Source: Bacillus sp. 165 (GTDB lineage Bacteria > Bacillota > Bacilli > Bacillales > Bacillaceae_G). From it: a DNA stretch of 50,154 bases. Location of the stretch: positions 1 through 50,154 of the forward strand of contig NZ_JAGHKQ010000021.1 of NCBI RefSeq assembly GCF_017742235.1, given 5' to 3'. Position 1 is the stretch's first letter. The number at the start of each line of letters is the position of its first letter. The position numbers and the translations under genes are program-made. Shown in pieces: positions 23,162 to 31,508 of the stretch. The notes under the pieces were generated by a model. That model was not told the origin of the DNA. It was given only the letters and a program-made list of their open reading frames with translations, and did not search any database.

Positions 23162-25312
23162 ATGAAAAAAATTATTATTATTTATACTACAGACATAAAA
23201 AGAATTCTTACAAACTGGGCCGTATCTATTGTTGTGATTGGACTCATGGTATTACCTTCTCTTTACGCTTGGTTTAATATTGAATCCTCCTGGGACCCTT
23301 ACAGTAATACAAAAGGTATTGCAATTGCTGTAACAAATGAGGATAAAGGCGCTATTATTAAAGATAAAGCGATTAATCTAGGTAATGAAGTAGTAGACTC
23401 TCTAAAAAAGAGTACTTCCTTAGGCTGGAAATTTGTAAATAAAAAAGAAGCTATCCACGGTGTGAAGCAGGGGACATATTATGCCAGCATTATCATTCCG
23501 AAGGATTTTTCGAAGAAAATTGCAACCGTATTAAATGAGGAACCTATTAAAGCCGAGCTAGTGTACTATGTGAATGAAAAGATAAATGCAATTGCTCCTA
23601 AAATCACTTCAAAAGGTGCTTCAGGAATCATTGCACAGGTAAGTCAAAATTTCATTAAAGCAGCTAGTGAAACTATTTTCAAAGCCTTTAACGAATTAGG
23701 GATTGAGTTACAACAGGAGCTTCCAACCATCGAAAAAGTGAAAGAGCTCGTTTTTCGCTTGGAAGCATCCTTACCAGAATTAAAACATACAGTAAATACA
23801 GCTATAGTATACGGTGATAAAGCTCAAGATATTTTAAAAGTATTACAAGATAACCTTCCATTACTCACTCAAGTTGTAACAAACAGCTTGGAGCTATCAA
23901 ATGACTTATTAACATTTTTGAATAAAACCGGAGAAGTACTTGCTACTGTTTCTCCTTCTATTAAACAGGATTTAATATTATTGCGGCAAACAACAGCCTC
24001 TATCGAACAGCTTACCGATATATTACTTGATGCAAATACGGATCCAGCATATGCAAAACAAATACTAACCATTGTTATTGAGCGATTAAACAGTGGGATT
24101 TCTTTAATAGACAGCACTATTCAAGTGCTGCAAAGCATAAATAATCTTACACCAAATGATGTTATTACAGCTCAAATTGACGTACTAAATAACGTGAAAA
24201 ATAATTTTCAAACACAAAGGGACCTTATGCAAACGGCTTTAGACGCCATCAACAAAGGAGAAAAACCCACTAACACAGTAATCGAAAACATGAACCAATT
24301 AGCAAAAGAAGCGAGCTTATTATTAGAGAGTATTATCGGAAGATACGACAATCAAATTGTTCCTGTTATACAGGAAGCTATTCATAAGGCTCAGCTTATA
24401 CTGAAAGATGCTGTTACTCTCTTACAGGAAGCGAATAGTACCCTTCCTGAAATGCAACAGAAGTTCCCTGAAATTGCATCTGCTATTACAGAAGGAATGA
24501 CTGAACTGAAAAAAATTCAGCAAAACTTTCCGCTGATTGAAGCAAAAACGAAGGCGTTAGCGAATAAAATTCGAGAATTTGAAGCAACAGAGGATATTCA
24601 GGAAGTTATTGAACTATTAAAGAATGACTTTAAAAAAGAAAGTGATTTTTTCGCAGAACCAGTCGTACTGAAGGAGCATAAACTCTTTCCTATTCCTAAT
24701 TATGGTTCAGCAATGTCTCCTTTCTTTACCACCCTATCTTTATGGGTAGGTGCTTTATTATTAGTGTCTTTACTTACAGTAGAAATACATGATGAAACAC
24801 AGCGATATAAAAGTCACCATGTTTATTTCGGGCGGTTTCTTACATTTGTAAGCATTGCCTTGTTCCAAGCTCTGATTGTAACTACGGGAGATATATTTAT
24901 ACTTAAGACCTATGTAGCCGATAAAATCTGGTTTGTCCTGTTTGGATTGTTCATTGGCACAATATTTATGTTTATTGTATACACATTAGTTTCTGTTTTT
25001 GGTAATGTTGGTAAAGCCTTATCCATTATTTTACTTGTGCTTCAAATCTCAGGTTCAGGCGGAACATTTCCTATACAAGTTACACCTCAGTTCTTTCAAA
25101 CCATTAACCCATATTTACCCTTTACATATGCTATCAGCATAATGCGGGAAGCCGTTGGGGGAATTATATGGAGCGTTGTTTACAACGATATAAGCAAGCT
25201 TATCCTATTTTTTATCATTATCCTAATAATTGGACTACTGCTAAAAAAACCATTCAATAGATCCAGTGCTAAGTTTATTCAAAAAGCCAAGGAGAGCAGA
25301 TTACTTCATTAA
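23162..25312 (+). CDS. YhgE/Pip domain membrane protein
   Basis: The 716-residue protein follows the YhgE/Pip plan: one N-terminal membrane segment (about 18-37, with PSLYAWFNIESSWDPYSNTKGI directly after it, a hallmark of the family), a long extracytoplasmic coiled-coil-rich middle (about 150-510), and five to six C-terminal membrane segments (about 525-700) of the ABC-2 permease type. Relatives include the phage-infection protein Pip of Lactococcus and EsaA-like type VII secretion components, but most Bacillus YhgE proteins stand alone, as here; no WXG100 or EssC gene is nearby. It starts at an ATG with TAGGTGAT 8 nt upstream. Role unknown. Confidence 0.85.
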   Translation: MKKIIIIYTTDIKRILTNWAVSIVVIGLMVLPSLYAWFNIESSWDPYSNTKGIAIAVTNEDKGAIIKDKAINLGNEVVDSLKKSTSLGWKFVNKKEAIHGVKQGTYYASIIIPKDFSKKIATVLNEEPIKAELVYYVNEKINAIAPKITSKGASGIIAQVSQNFIKAASETIFKAFNELGIELQQELPTIEKVKELVFRLEASLPELKHTVNTAIVYGDKAQDILKVLQDNLPLLTQVVTNSLELSNDLLTFLNKTGEVLATVSPSIKQDLILLRQTTASIEQLTDILLDANTDPAYAKQILTIVIERLNSGISLIDSTIQVLQSINNLTPNDVITAQIDVLNNVKNNFQTQRDLMQTALDAINKGEKPTNTVIENMNQLAKEASLLLESIIGRYDNQIVPVIQEAIHKAQLILKDAVTLLQEANSTLPEMQQKFPEIASAITEGMTELKKIQQNFPLIEAKTKALANKIREFEATEDIQEVIELLKNDFKKESDFFAEPVVLKEHKLFPIPNYGSAMSPFFTTLSLWVGALLLVSLLTVEIHDETQRYKSHHVYFGRFLTFVSIALFQALIVTTGDIFILKTYVADKIWFVLFGLFIGTIFMFIVYTLVSVFGNVGKALSIILLVLQISGSGGTFPIQVTPQFFQTINPYLPFTYAISIMREAVGGIIWSVVYNDISKLILFFIIILIIGLLLKKPFNRSSAKFIQKAKESRLLH

Positions 25313-25313
25313 A

Positions 25314-25358
25314 AGGAGTCCCAATAGACGGTGCGCAGCGCTTGCTTTTGGGACTCCT
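25314..25358 (+). other. Long-armed hairpin after the yhgE-like gene
   Basis: AGGAGTCCCA and TGGGACTCCT form a perfect 10-bp stem around a 25-nt GC-rich loop that itself contains GCGCAGCGC. There is no T-tract, so it is not a standard terminator; it may protect the 3' end. Confidence 0.5.
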
Positions 25359-25535
25359 GTACAATTATATATATTTAAATAGGCGGGAAGTTATCTTTAA
25401 ATAGTCAAAACCATTCTAATCACCGCACAAAAAGATACAAGGCAATAAATACAGACTGTTATCACTTCTGTCTTATGTACATAGGAACAAAACCGACAAA
25501 ACTAAAAATAAAAACATATAAAGTTCGCACGAAAA

Positions 25536-25590
25536 ACACATCTCGCGTGTACAATACACTTCTAGCGGTTACAAGTTAGCATCTTATAAT
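25536..25590 (+). promoter_or_regulatory. ltaS promoter region: two 20-bp direct repeats in front of a perfect -10
   Basis: Repeats ACACATCTCGCGTGTACAAT (25536-25555) and ACACTTCTAGCGGTTACAAG (25556-25575) are adjacent and match at 15 or more of 20 positions. Nine nt later comes TATAAT (25585-25590). There is no recognisable -35 hexamer; the second repeat covers the -35 region. This arrangement suits an activator, such as a response regulator, contacting RNA polymerase. A small hairpin (TTGGAT/ATCCAA, 25600-25615) lies at the predicted 5' end of the mRNA. Confidence 0.45.
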
Positions 25591-25659
25591 AAGAAATACT
25601 TGGATGAATATCCAAAGCAACACTATTTTCTTTTTCCTTATATAGGGGTAGGATATCGT

Positions 25660-25767
25660 ATGTATTTATTTATTTTTACTATTTCTTACAGTTTATATAA
25701 CACTACTTTCATAGATTATGTTACTAATCCAAGAAACAATTACATGTACTACGAGGTGATAAAATGA
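25660..25767 (+). CDS. Possible 35-codon upstream ORF coupled to ltaS
   Basis: ATG at 25660 has GGGGTAGGA upstream at suitable spacing. The 35-residue peptide is hydrophobic at its start (MYLFIFTISYSLY) and Tyr-rich. Its TGA stop overlaps the ltaS start as ATGA, an arrangement that favours translational coupling. It resembles no known protein and could be chance; conservation of the frame in relatives would decide. Confidence 0.3.
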   Translation: MYLFIFTISYSLYNTTFIDYVTNPRNNYMYYEVIK

Positions 25768-27728
25768 AAAATTTGCTTGGCAAATCTCAACATATATTAA
25801 ATAAGCATCTAGGCTTTTTTATTTTTGCCGTTCTTCTGTTTTGGGCTAAAACATATACAGCATATCGTGTAGAGTTTAATTTAGGTATAAGCAATTCCAT
25901 GCAGGAGTTTTTGTTGTTTATCAATCCAATCAGTTCAGCTGTGTTCTTCTTTGGCTTTGCTCTATTTGCAAAAGGAAGAAAAGCATACATCGGGCTAATT
26001 ACCATCAATCTTTTGATGTCTGTCATTCTGTACGCGAATATAGTGTACTACCGATTTTTTACGGACTTTATTACACTGCCGACGCTTACACAAACCAAAA
26101 ACTTTGGTGAATTAGGCGGAAGTATTTTAGCTTTGATAAATGGATATGATGTACTCTACTTTTTAGATACAATCATCTTAATTGTGCTAGTAGCAGCAAA
26201 GCTTGTTAAACCGAAACCAATTCATGTCGGTAAACAAAAAATTTCTTTAGTATTTTTAGCTGCTATCTTTATGTTTGTTGTAAATTTAGGATTGGCTGAA
26301 GAAGATCGTCCGCAATTACTTTCAAGAACATTTGACCGCAATTATCTTGTTAAGTATTTAGGCGCTTATAACTATACCATTTATGATGCTATTCAGAGTA
26401 CAAAATCATCAGCTCAACGTGTGTTTGCAGACAGCAATGATATCTCGACCGTAATTAATAATACGAAAGCATCGTATGCACAACCTAATCCAGATTATTT
26501 CGGTAAAGGAAAGGACATGAATGTTATCTATATTCACTTAGAGTCGTTCCAGAATTTCCTTATCAATTACAAACTCAACGGACAAGAAGTTACACCATTT
26601 TTAAACTCATTCACAAAAGATGCAAATACGTTATACTTTGATAACTTCTTCCACCAAACAGGACAAGGTAAAACATCTGATGCTGAATTCATGCTTGAAA
26701 ATTCATTATTTGGGTTGCCACAAGGCTCTGTATTCACAACAAAAGCACAAAATACGTATCAAGCAGCTCCGGCAATTTTAGGCCAGCAAGGATATACAAG
26801 CGCAGTTTTCCACGGCAACTATAAAACGTTTTGGAACCGTGATGAAATATATAAATCATTGGGTTTCGATAAATTTTTTGATGCCAGCTATTATGATATG
26901 AACGAGAATGATGTATTGAATTACGGATTGAAAGATAAACCGTTCTTTACAGAATCTATTCCAATGCTTGAAACGTTACAGGAACCGTTTTACGCAAAAT
27001 TCATTACATTATCTAACCATTTCCCATATCCTATCGCAAAAGAAGATGCAACGATTGAACCAAACAATACTGGAGACGGGTCTGTTGACCATTACTTCCA
27101 AACAGCTCGCTATTTAGATGAAGCTGTACAGCAATTTATGGACTATTTAAAGCAATCTGGTTTATATGATCGTTCTATTATTGTGATGTATGGTGACCAC
27201 TATGGAATTTCAGAGAATCATGATAAAGCTATGTCACAAGTAATGGGAAAAGAAATCACTCCTTTTGAAGATGCACAATTACAGCGTGTACCGCTTATCA
27301 TCCATGTACCTGGTGTACAAGGCGGAGTTATGCATCAATACGGCGGAGAGATAGACGTTCTTCCTACGATTCTTCACTTGCTTGGCATTGATACGAAAGA
27401 ATATGTACAATTCGGCAGTGATTTATTATCATCACAACACTCACAAATCGTAGCATTCCGTAACGGCAACTTTGTAACTCCTACTGTTACTGGACTGAAC
27501 GGCAAATATTTTGATTCAAAAACAGGAAATCCGCTCCAAAGAAATGACGAAATTACACAAGCTGAACAGCTAGTTCAATCGAAACTAAAACTATCTGATA
27601 AAGTTGTGTATGGAGATTTATTACGCTTCTATACACCAGAAGGTTTTACCCCTATAGATCGTTTGAAATATAATTACAACAATCCGAACCCAAATCAAAA
27701 CCAAGCTCAAACAACAGAAAATGAATAA
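25764..27728 (+). CDS. ltaS: Lipoteichoic acid synthase family protein
   Basis: The 654-residue protein has five N-terminal membrane segments (between about residues 17 and 177) and an extracellular sulfatase-fold domain (from about 250). Active-site features of LtaS are present: Glu260 in YIHLESFQ, nucleophile Thr304 in GQGKTSDAEF, and the metal-binding MYGDHYG and HFPYP segments. Such enzymes transfer glycerol phosphate from phosphatidylglycerol to build lipoteichoic acid. Bacillus has several paralogues (LtaS, YfnI, YqgS, YvgJ); the symbol is given for the family and the exact paralogue is not certain. RBS GAGGTGAT. Transcribed alone with a terminator at 27733-27777. Confidence 0.88.
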   Translation: MKNLLGKSQHILNKHLGFFIFAVLLFWAKTYTAYRVEFNLGISNSMQEFLLFINPISSAVFFFGFALFAKGRKAYIGLITINLLMSVILYANIVYYRFFTDFITLPTLTQTKNFGELGGSILALINGYDVLYFLDTIILIVLVAAKLVKPKPIHVGKQKISLVFLAAIFMFVVNLGLAEEDRPQLLSRTFDRNYLVKYLGAYNYTIYDAIQSTKSSAQRVFADSNDISTVINNTKASYAQPNPDYFGKGKDMNVIYIHLESFQNFLINYKLNGQEVTPFLNSFTKDANTLYFDNFFHQTGQGKTSDAEFMLENSLFGLPQGSVFTTKAQNTYQAAPAILGQQGYTSAVFHGNYKTFWNRDEIYKSLGFDKFFDASYYDMNENDVLNYGLKDKPFFTESIPMLETLQEPFYAKFITLSNHFPYPIAKEDATIEPNNTGDGSVDHYFQTARYLDEAVQQFMDYLKQSGLYDRSIIVMYGDHYGISENHDKAMSQVMGKEITPFEDAQLQRVPLIIHVPGVQGGVMHQYGGEIDVLPTILHLLGIDTKEYVQFGSDLLSSQHSQIVAFRNGNFVTPTVTGLNGKYFDSKTGNPLQRNDEITQAEQLVQSKLKLSDKVVYGDLLRFYTPEGFTPIDRLKYNYNNPNPNQNQAQTTENE

Positions 27729-27732
27729 AGCG

Positions 27733-27777
27733 AGGCTCCAAACTCCGTGCTTTTGCGGACTATGGAGCCTATTTTTA
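27733..27777 (+). terminator. Terminator after ltaS
   Basis: AGGCTCCA/TGGAGCCT outer stem (8 bp) with a smaller inner CCG/CGG pairing, followed by ATTTTTAT. Confidence 0.8.
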
Positions 27778-27840
27778 TGATGCTCTTTTCCCCCGATTAT
27801 TTACATAATGATGTATCATAAAATGTGGGGAGTGATAAAT

Positions 27841-28716
27841 ATGAAACTAATTGCAATTGACCTGGACGGCACATTGCTGTCACAGCACCTTTCTATTTCA
27901 GAGGAAAACCTTACAGCTATTCATGCAGCACAAGAGCAACAAAATATTGTAATGATTTGTTCCGGACGGGCGAAGGAAGACATTGTTCAATTACTGAAGC
28001 GCTATAATCTTTCTTGTCCAATCGGTGCCAGCAACGGCGCTGTCACATATGCAGAAGGCAAGGTATTAAAGGAAACACATATTGAAGCGAAATCTGTCTT
28101 TCAAGTACTTGAACAATTAGAAAAAGCACAATTTCCTTATAAACTGTACACTAATCAGGGAATATACGTTCCATCTACTTGGAAAGAACGGGTCATAACC
28201 GATTTTCAAGCAAACACTGAAACGAATACAGAGTTCAGCTTAGAAGAATTAGACCGTATTACCGAAAAACAAGCTAAGGATAACATCATTACATTCTTTA
28301 CTGACTACAATGTGTTATTGGCTGCAGATGACTTACATATCGAAAAGTTTTTCATTTTAGCTCTCGATGGTACAAGAAGAAAAAATATCATGCAGACCTT
28401 ACAAACAATCCCTTCTATCGCAGTTACAACATCTGGTTCTAATAATTTAGAAGTAATGAATAAACATGCACATAAAGGAAATGGACTAAAAGTTATAGCT
28501 GCGCATTTCGCTATCCCGTTACAAGACACTATTGCTATAGGAGATAACTTTAATGATGTCCCTATGCTTCAGGCAGCGGGCTTCTCCATTGCTATGGGCA
28601 ATGCAGAAGATGAGGTTAAAAAACTATGCGATGCTGTCACACTTACCAATGAAGAGCATGGTGTAGCATATGCTCTTCATAAATATATACTCGGAAAAGA
28701 TACTGCTTCAGTTTGA
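27841..28716 (+). CDS. HAD-superfamily Cof-type sugar phosphatase
   Basis: A 291-residue Cof/YkrA-type HAD hydrolase. Motif I is DLDGTLL (catalytic Asp7 and Asp9), motif II is MICSGR, motif III includes the Lys of HKGNGLK, and motif IV is GDNFNDVPML. The cap insertion of the type IIB class lies between residues about 85 and 190. These cytoplasmic enzymes dephosphorylate sugar phosphates or cofactors such as FMN; the substrate cannot be read from the sequence. The start at 27841 has GGGGAGTG upstream, better than an in-frame ATG at 27808. Confidence 0.88.
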   Translation: MKLIAIDLDGTLLSQHLSISEENLTAIHAAQEQQNIVMICSGRAKEDIVQLLKRYNLSCPIGASNGAVTYAEGKVLKETHIEAKSVFQVLEQLEKAQFPYKLYTNQGIYVPSTWKERVITDFQANTETNTEFSLEELDRITEKQAKDNIITFFTDYNVLLAADDLHIEKFFILALDGTRRKNIMQTLQTIPSIAVTTSGSNNLEVMNKHAHKGNGLKVIAAHFAIPLQDTIAIGDNFNDVPMLQAAGFSIAMGNAEDEVKKLCDAVTLTNEEHGVAYALHKYILGKDTASV

Positions 28717-28720
28717 TATA

Positions 28721-28746
28721 AAACCCCCTCATTGGAGGGGATTTTT
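28721..28746 (+). terminator. Terminator after the HAD gene
   Basis: CCCCTC/GAGGGG with loop ATTG, followed by ATTTTTCTG and preceded by an A-tract. Confidence 0.85.
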
Positions 28747-28822
28747 CTGTAAAAGAAATACTTCTATCCTCTTACGGACAAGCATACACATAGTACAAAA
28801 CAACGATGAAGCAGGTGAATTA

Positions 28823-29017
28823 ATGGACGGGCTTTTCTCTTATGTCTTCAGTTATATCTTTTTGATGACAATTGTGCTTTGTACATTACTGTTGTTTCCT
28901 TTTTTTCCAATGCTTTCACTGTCGATAACAGTTCTTTTTATGATTGGAATTGCGACTGTTATCTCCCTTACCCCTGTAAATAAACAAGAAAACGGAGTAG
29001 AGCGGGCTCGCTCATAG
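28823..29017 (+). CDS. Small membrane protein of unknown function
   Basis: The 64-residue protein has two hydrophobic segments (about 5-27 and 29-49) and a short charged tail (NKQENGVERARS). GCAGGTGA precedes the ATG. It is not similar to anything I recognise. It lies between the HAD phosphatase terminator and the convergent ABC-F gene, and its last codons are part of a terminator stem. Longer in-frame frames start inside the HAD gene and are not used. Confidence 0.5.
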   Translation: MDGLFSYVFSYIFLMTIVLCTLLLFPFFPMLSLSITVLFMIGIATVISLTPVNKQENGVERARS

Positions 29018-29029
29018 ACTCCGTTTTTC
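28992..29029 (+). terminator. Terminator overlapping the end of the small membrane gene
   Basis: ACGGAGT/ACTCCGT outer stem (7 bp) with an inner GAGCG/CGCTC stem, followed by TTTTTCTT. The stop codon at 29015-29017 lies within the structure. Confidence 0.8.
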
Positions 29030-29038
29030 TTACTCCTA

Positions 29039-30928
29039 TTACAACTGCTCTATCCATTCCTCTAACTGTTGGTATAGCCTATCACGTACCGTTTCTTTTG
29101 CTTCTTTTTCTTTATTCCATTTCTGAAGCAGTTCTATCTCTTGTTCTTGATCCATTAATTTTTCAATTGCATATATTTCCTTCTCGATAGTCTCCAATTG
29201 CACTTCTACTTGCTTGATTTCCTTTTCATAATCTATTTTCCTCTCTTTCACATGAACCTGCTCTTGCTTCTTCTCTATTTTTTCCTGTCCTCGCACTTTC
29301 TCCTTCTCTTCAAGCTTTTTCTTCGCCCAATCATAATTCCCCGTAAATCCATGCAAGGATTGATTTAAAATCCAATACGTTTTTGTAAAGATTTTATTTA
29401 ACAGATAGCGGTCATGTGAAACAGCTAAAATAGTGCCTTCAAATTCTTCAAGCGCATCTTCTAATACCTCTCTTGATTCAATATCCAGATGGTTCGTCGG
29501 CTCATCCAAGATAAGCAAATTAATATCTTGATGCATAAGCTGAGCCAATCTCAAACGCATTCGCTCTCCTCCACTAAGCTGACTAATTTTTTTAAACACA
29601 GCGGGTCCGTAGAATAAGAAATCAGCCAATATATGACGGGCTTCTCCCTCTGTTACAAAAACTTGTTCGCGAAATGCTTCTAGTACAGTTTCATTTGGGT
29701 GATTGGCTGTAAGGTGCTGTGACAGATATCCTATCTTCACATTGCTCCCAACACGAACTTCCCCATTATCTGGCGGAATATCCTTCAGAATCATTTTTAG
29801 CAATGTCGTTTTTCCTGTGCCGTTACGCCCTACGATTGCGACTCGCTCCTGGAATAATACATGGAGATCCACATATTTCAAAAGATATTCATCATCAAAA
29901 GCCTTTGTAACTCCCTCTACTATTATTACATCTTTCCCGCTTCGCTCTGATTGCTCAAATTGCAGCCCGATTTTTTTCCGTTCTAATATAGGGCGCTTCA
30001 GCTTCTCCATTCGTTCAAGCGCCCGTTCCATATTTCTTGCCCGTTTGTGCAAGCCTTCATTCGGCGGATTTGCTTGATTAGCCCATTCTTTTAACCGCTT
30101 AATCGCTTCTTTCATCTTTTTAATTTTCTTTTGCTGCTCTTGATAGGCATCAAATTCTCGCAGCAGCTTCTCCTGCTTTTCATTGACAAATCCCGAGTAA
30201 TTTGTGTGATACACACAGAGCTCTCCATCTTCTAAATCAATAATCTTCGTTGCTACTTCATCTAAAAAATAACGATCATGCGAAATCACGATCACACTTC
30301 CTGTATACTCCTTCAAAAACCCTTCTAGCCATTCCACAGCTAAAATATCAAGATGATTCGTTGGCTCATCGAGTAAAAGTAAATCTGGTTTTTGCAATAA
30401 AATACTTCCCAAACATACTTTTGTTTTCTCGCCCCCGCTCAAATCAGCAAATGGATGATGTAACAAGGAATCAATTTGTAAGCCGTTAGCGACCTTCATC
30501 ATCTCTGCTTCCATTTCGTAGCCTCCGATAAAGGCAAATTGCTCCTGTATACTTCCATACTCTTCAATAAGGCGCTGTAATATCGATTCATTTGCCTCCA
30601 TTGTCATAGCTTGCTCGAGTTTCTTCATCTTTCTCTCCAGCTCTTTTCCTTCCGAAAAAGCTGTCAATAACACATCCTGTACAGTCGTACCTGCAAGAAA
30701 GCTTGGTATTTGGGATAAATATCCCAGCTTACTACCTTTTTTCAAATGAATGGCACCTTGATCAGGTTTTTCAATTCCCGTTATTAATTTAAAGATTGTG
30801 GTTTTTCCGCCCCCATTGCGGCCAACTAGACCCACACGGTCTCCTTCATGTATTTCAAATGATAAATTTTCAAAAATGAGTGTTCCTGCGAACGATTTAC
30901 TAATTTCATTTATTGCACAAATAATCAT
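29039..30928 (-). CDS. ABC-F family ATPase (probable ribosome-protection protein)
   Basis: The 629-residue protein has two fused ATPase domains and no membrane segments, the ABC-F plan. Walker A motifs are GRNGGGKTT (about 36-44) and GRNGTGKTT (about 361-369); signatures LSGGEKTKV and LSGGERMRL; Walker B LLLLDEPTNHLD and LLILDEPTNHLD. The inter-domain linker (KKIKKMKEAIKRLKEWANQANPP..., about 260-310) is the part that reaches the ribosomal P/E sites. A long charged coiled-coil tail follows residue 540. ABC-F proteins either tune translation or remove antibiotics from ribosomes. The antibiotic-resistance reading is favoured by the leader: promoter, 44-codon ORF and two terminators before the start codon. 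Confidence 0.9.
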   Translation of the reverse strand: MIICAINEISKSFAGTLIFENLSFEIHEGDRVGLVGRNGGGKTTIFKLITGIEKPDQGAIHLKKGSKLGYLSQIPSFLAGTTVQDVLLTAFSEGKELERKMKKLEQAMTMEANESILQRLIEEYGSIQEQFAFIGGYEMEAEMMKVANGLQIDSLLHHPFADLSGGEKTKVCLGSILLQKPDLLLLDEPTNHLDILAVEWLEGFLKEYTGSVIVISHDRYFLDEVATKIIDLEDGELCVYHTNYSGFVNEKQEKLLREFDAYQEQQKKIKKMKEAIKRLKEWANQANPPNEGLHKRARNMERALERMEKLKRPILERKKIGLQFEQSERSGKDVIIVEGVTKAFDDEYLLKYVDLHVLFQERVAIVGRNGTGKTTLLKMILKDIPPDNGEVRVGSNVKIGYLSQHLTANHPNETVLEAFREQVFVTEGEARHILADFLFYGPAVFKKISQLSGGERMRLRLAQLMHQDINLLILDEPTNHLDIESREVLEDALEEFEGTILAVSHDRYLLNKIFTKTYWILNQSLHGFTGNYDWAKKKLEEKEKVRGQEKIEKKQEQVHVKERKIDYEKEIKQVEVQLETIEKEIYAIEKLMDQEQEIELLQKWNKEKEAKETVRDRLYQQLEEWIEQL

Positions 30929-30944
30929 ATATCCGTACTCCTTT

Positions 30945-30986
30945 CAAAATAAAAAGCCATGGGTAAGAACATGTCTCTCCCATGGC
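30945..30986 (-). terminator. Leader terminator T2 of the ABC-F gene
   Basis: Perfect 8-bp stem GCCATGGG/CCCATGGC with a 15-nt loop, followed on the minus strand by TTTTTATTTTG. It ends less than 20 nt before the start codon, so its T-tract almost touches the ribosome-binding site. Confidence 0.85.
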
Positions 30987-30997
30987 ATACATTTATA

Positions 30998-31025
30998 CAA
31001 AAAAAGGAGAGCTGCAGAGCTCCCC
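30998..31025 (-). terminator. Leader terminator T1 of the ABC-F gene
   Basis: 8-bp stem GGGGAGCT/AGCTCTCC (one G-U) with loop CTGC and a run of seven T on the minus strand. It lies 28 nt after the stop codon of the leader ORF, a typical attenuator arrangement. Confidence 0.85.
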
Positions 31026-31053
31026 TTCATCTATAGGCGGGTAAAGAGATCTC

Positions 31054-31188
31054 TCACATTTCTGCAGTCATTATACAATTGCTAAAAAAGGACACACGTA
31101 TCCCGTTAGCAGCTGTAGCATGAAAAATTGCACGGCAAATATAAATAAAATCTAAAAATTGCGTGCGCACTCCTGCAGAATTCATCAT
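31054..31188 (-). CDS. Leader peptide controlling the ABC-F gene
   Basis: A 44-codon ORF starts with ATG ATG about 8 nt after the full Shine-Dalgarno sequence AAGGAGGTGA, far stronger than needed by chance. The peptide begins MMNSAGVRTQFLDF, has aromatic residues in its first half and ends CIMTAEM. It lies between the promoter and two terminators and is followed by the ABC-F gene in the same direction. In vmlR, lmo0919 and erm-type genes, antibiotic-stalled ribosomes on such a leader prevent terminator or sequestering folds; the same is inferred here. A CTGCAG hexamer occurs at the ORF start, near its end and in the T1 loop, offering alternative pairings. Confidence 0.7.
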   Translation of the reverse strand: MMNSAGVRTQFLDFIYICRAIFHATAANGIRVSFFSNCIMTAEM

Positions 31189-31229
31189 CTCTTTACTCAC
31201 CTCCTTCGTACGGAATATTAGTTAACACT

Positions 31230-31259
31230 AGTATATTCTTTTTACAATGCGAGTTGCAA
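31230..31259 (-). promoter_or_regulatory. Promoter of the ABC-F leader
   Basis: TTGCAA, 18 bp, TATACT on the minus strand, giving a start near 31223 and a leader of about 295 nt. Confidence 0.6.
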
Positions 31260-31333
31260 GAGTTTTCTAAAAATAAACCTATCCATCGCTCCATGTTCGC
31301 TCAGATAAATTCACATAATCCAGTTTATTTTCT

Positions 31334-31347
31334 TGTTTATATAAACA
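31334..31347. promoter_or_regulatory. Palindrome upstream of the ABC exporter genes
   Basis: TGTTTATATAAACA is a perfect 14-bp palindrome in the divergent region, about 160 bp before yfiB. It may be an operator; no regulator gene is adjacent. The rest of 31260-31508 is very AT-rich with no gene; a TATAAT near 31380 lacks a clear -35. Confidence 0.35.
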
Positions 31348-31508
31348 GCATTTTATTAATAAATTTTGAGCATCAGGCATATAATCCAACGTTCAACTTA
31401 ATTTAATGTAATTTTTAAATTTATTAAAAAATTATAGAAATTCAATTAAGAAAGAGTTATATTTAATAATACGTCTTAAAAAACAACCCTAACAGGAAAG
31501 GAGAAAAT

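Noticed and set aside
23162..25312. Type VII secretion locus signalled by the YhgE/Pip-EsaA-like protein
   Set aside because: No WXG100, EssB or EssC genes are nearby; stand-alone YhgE proteins are common in Bacillus.
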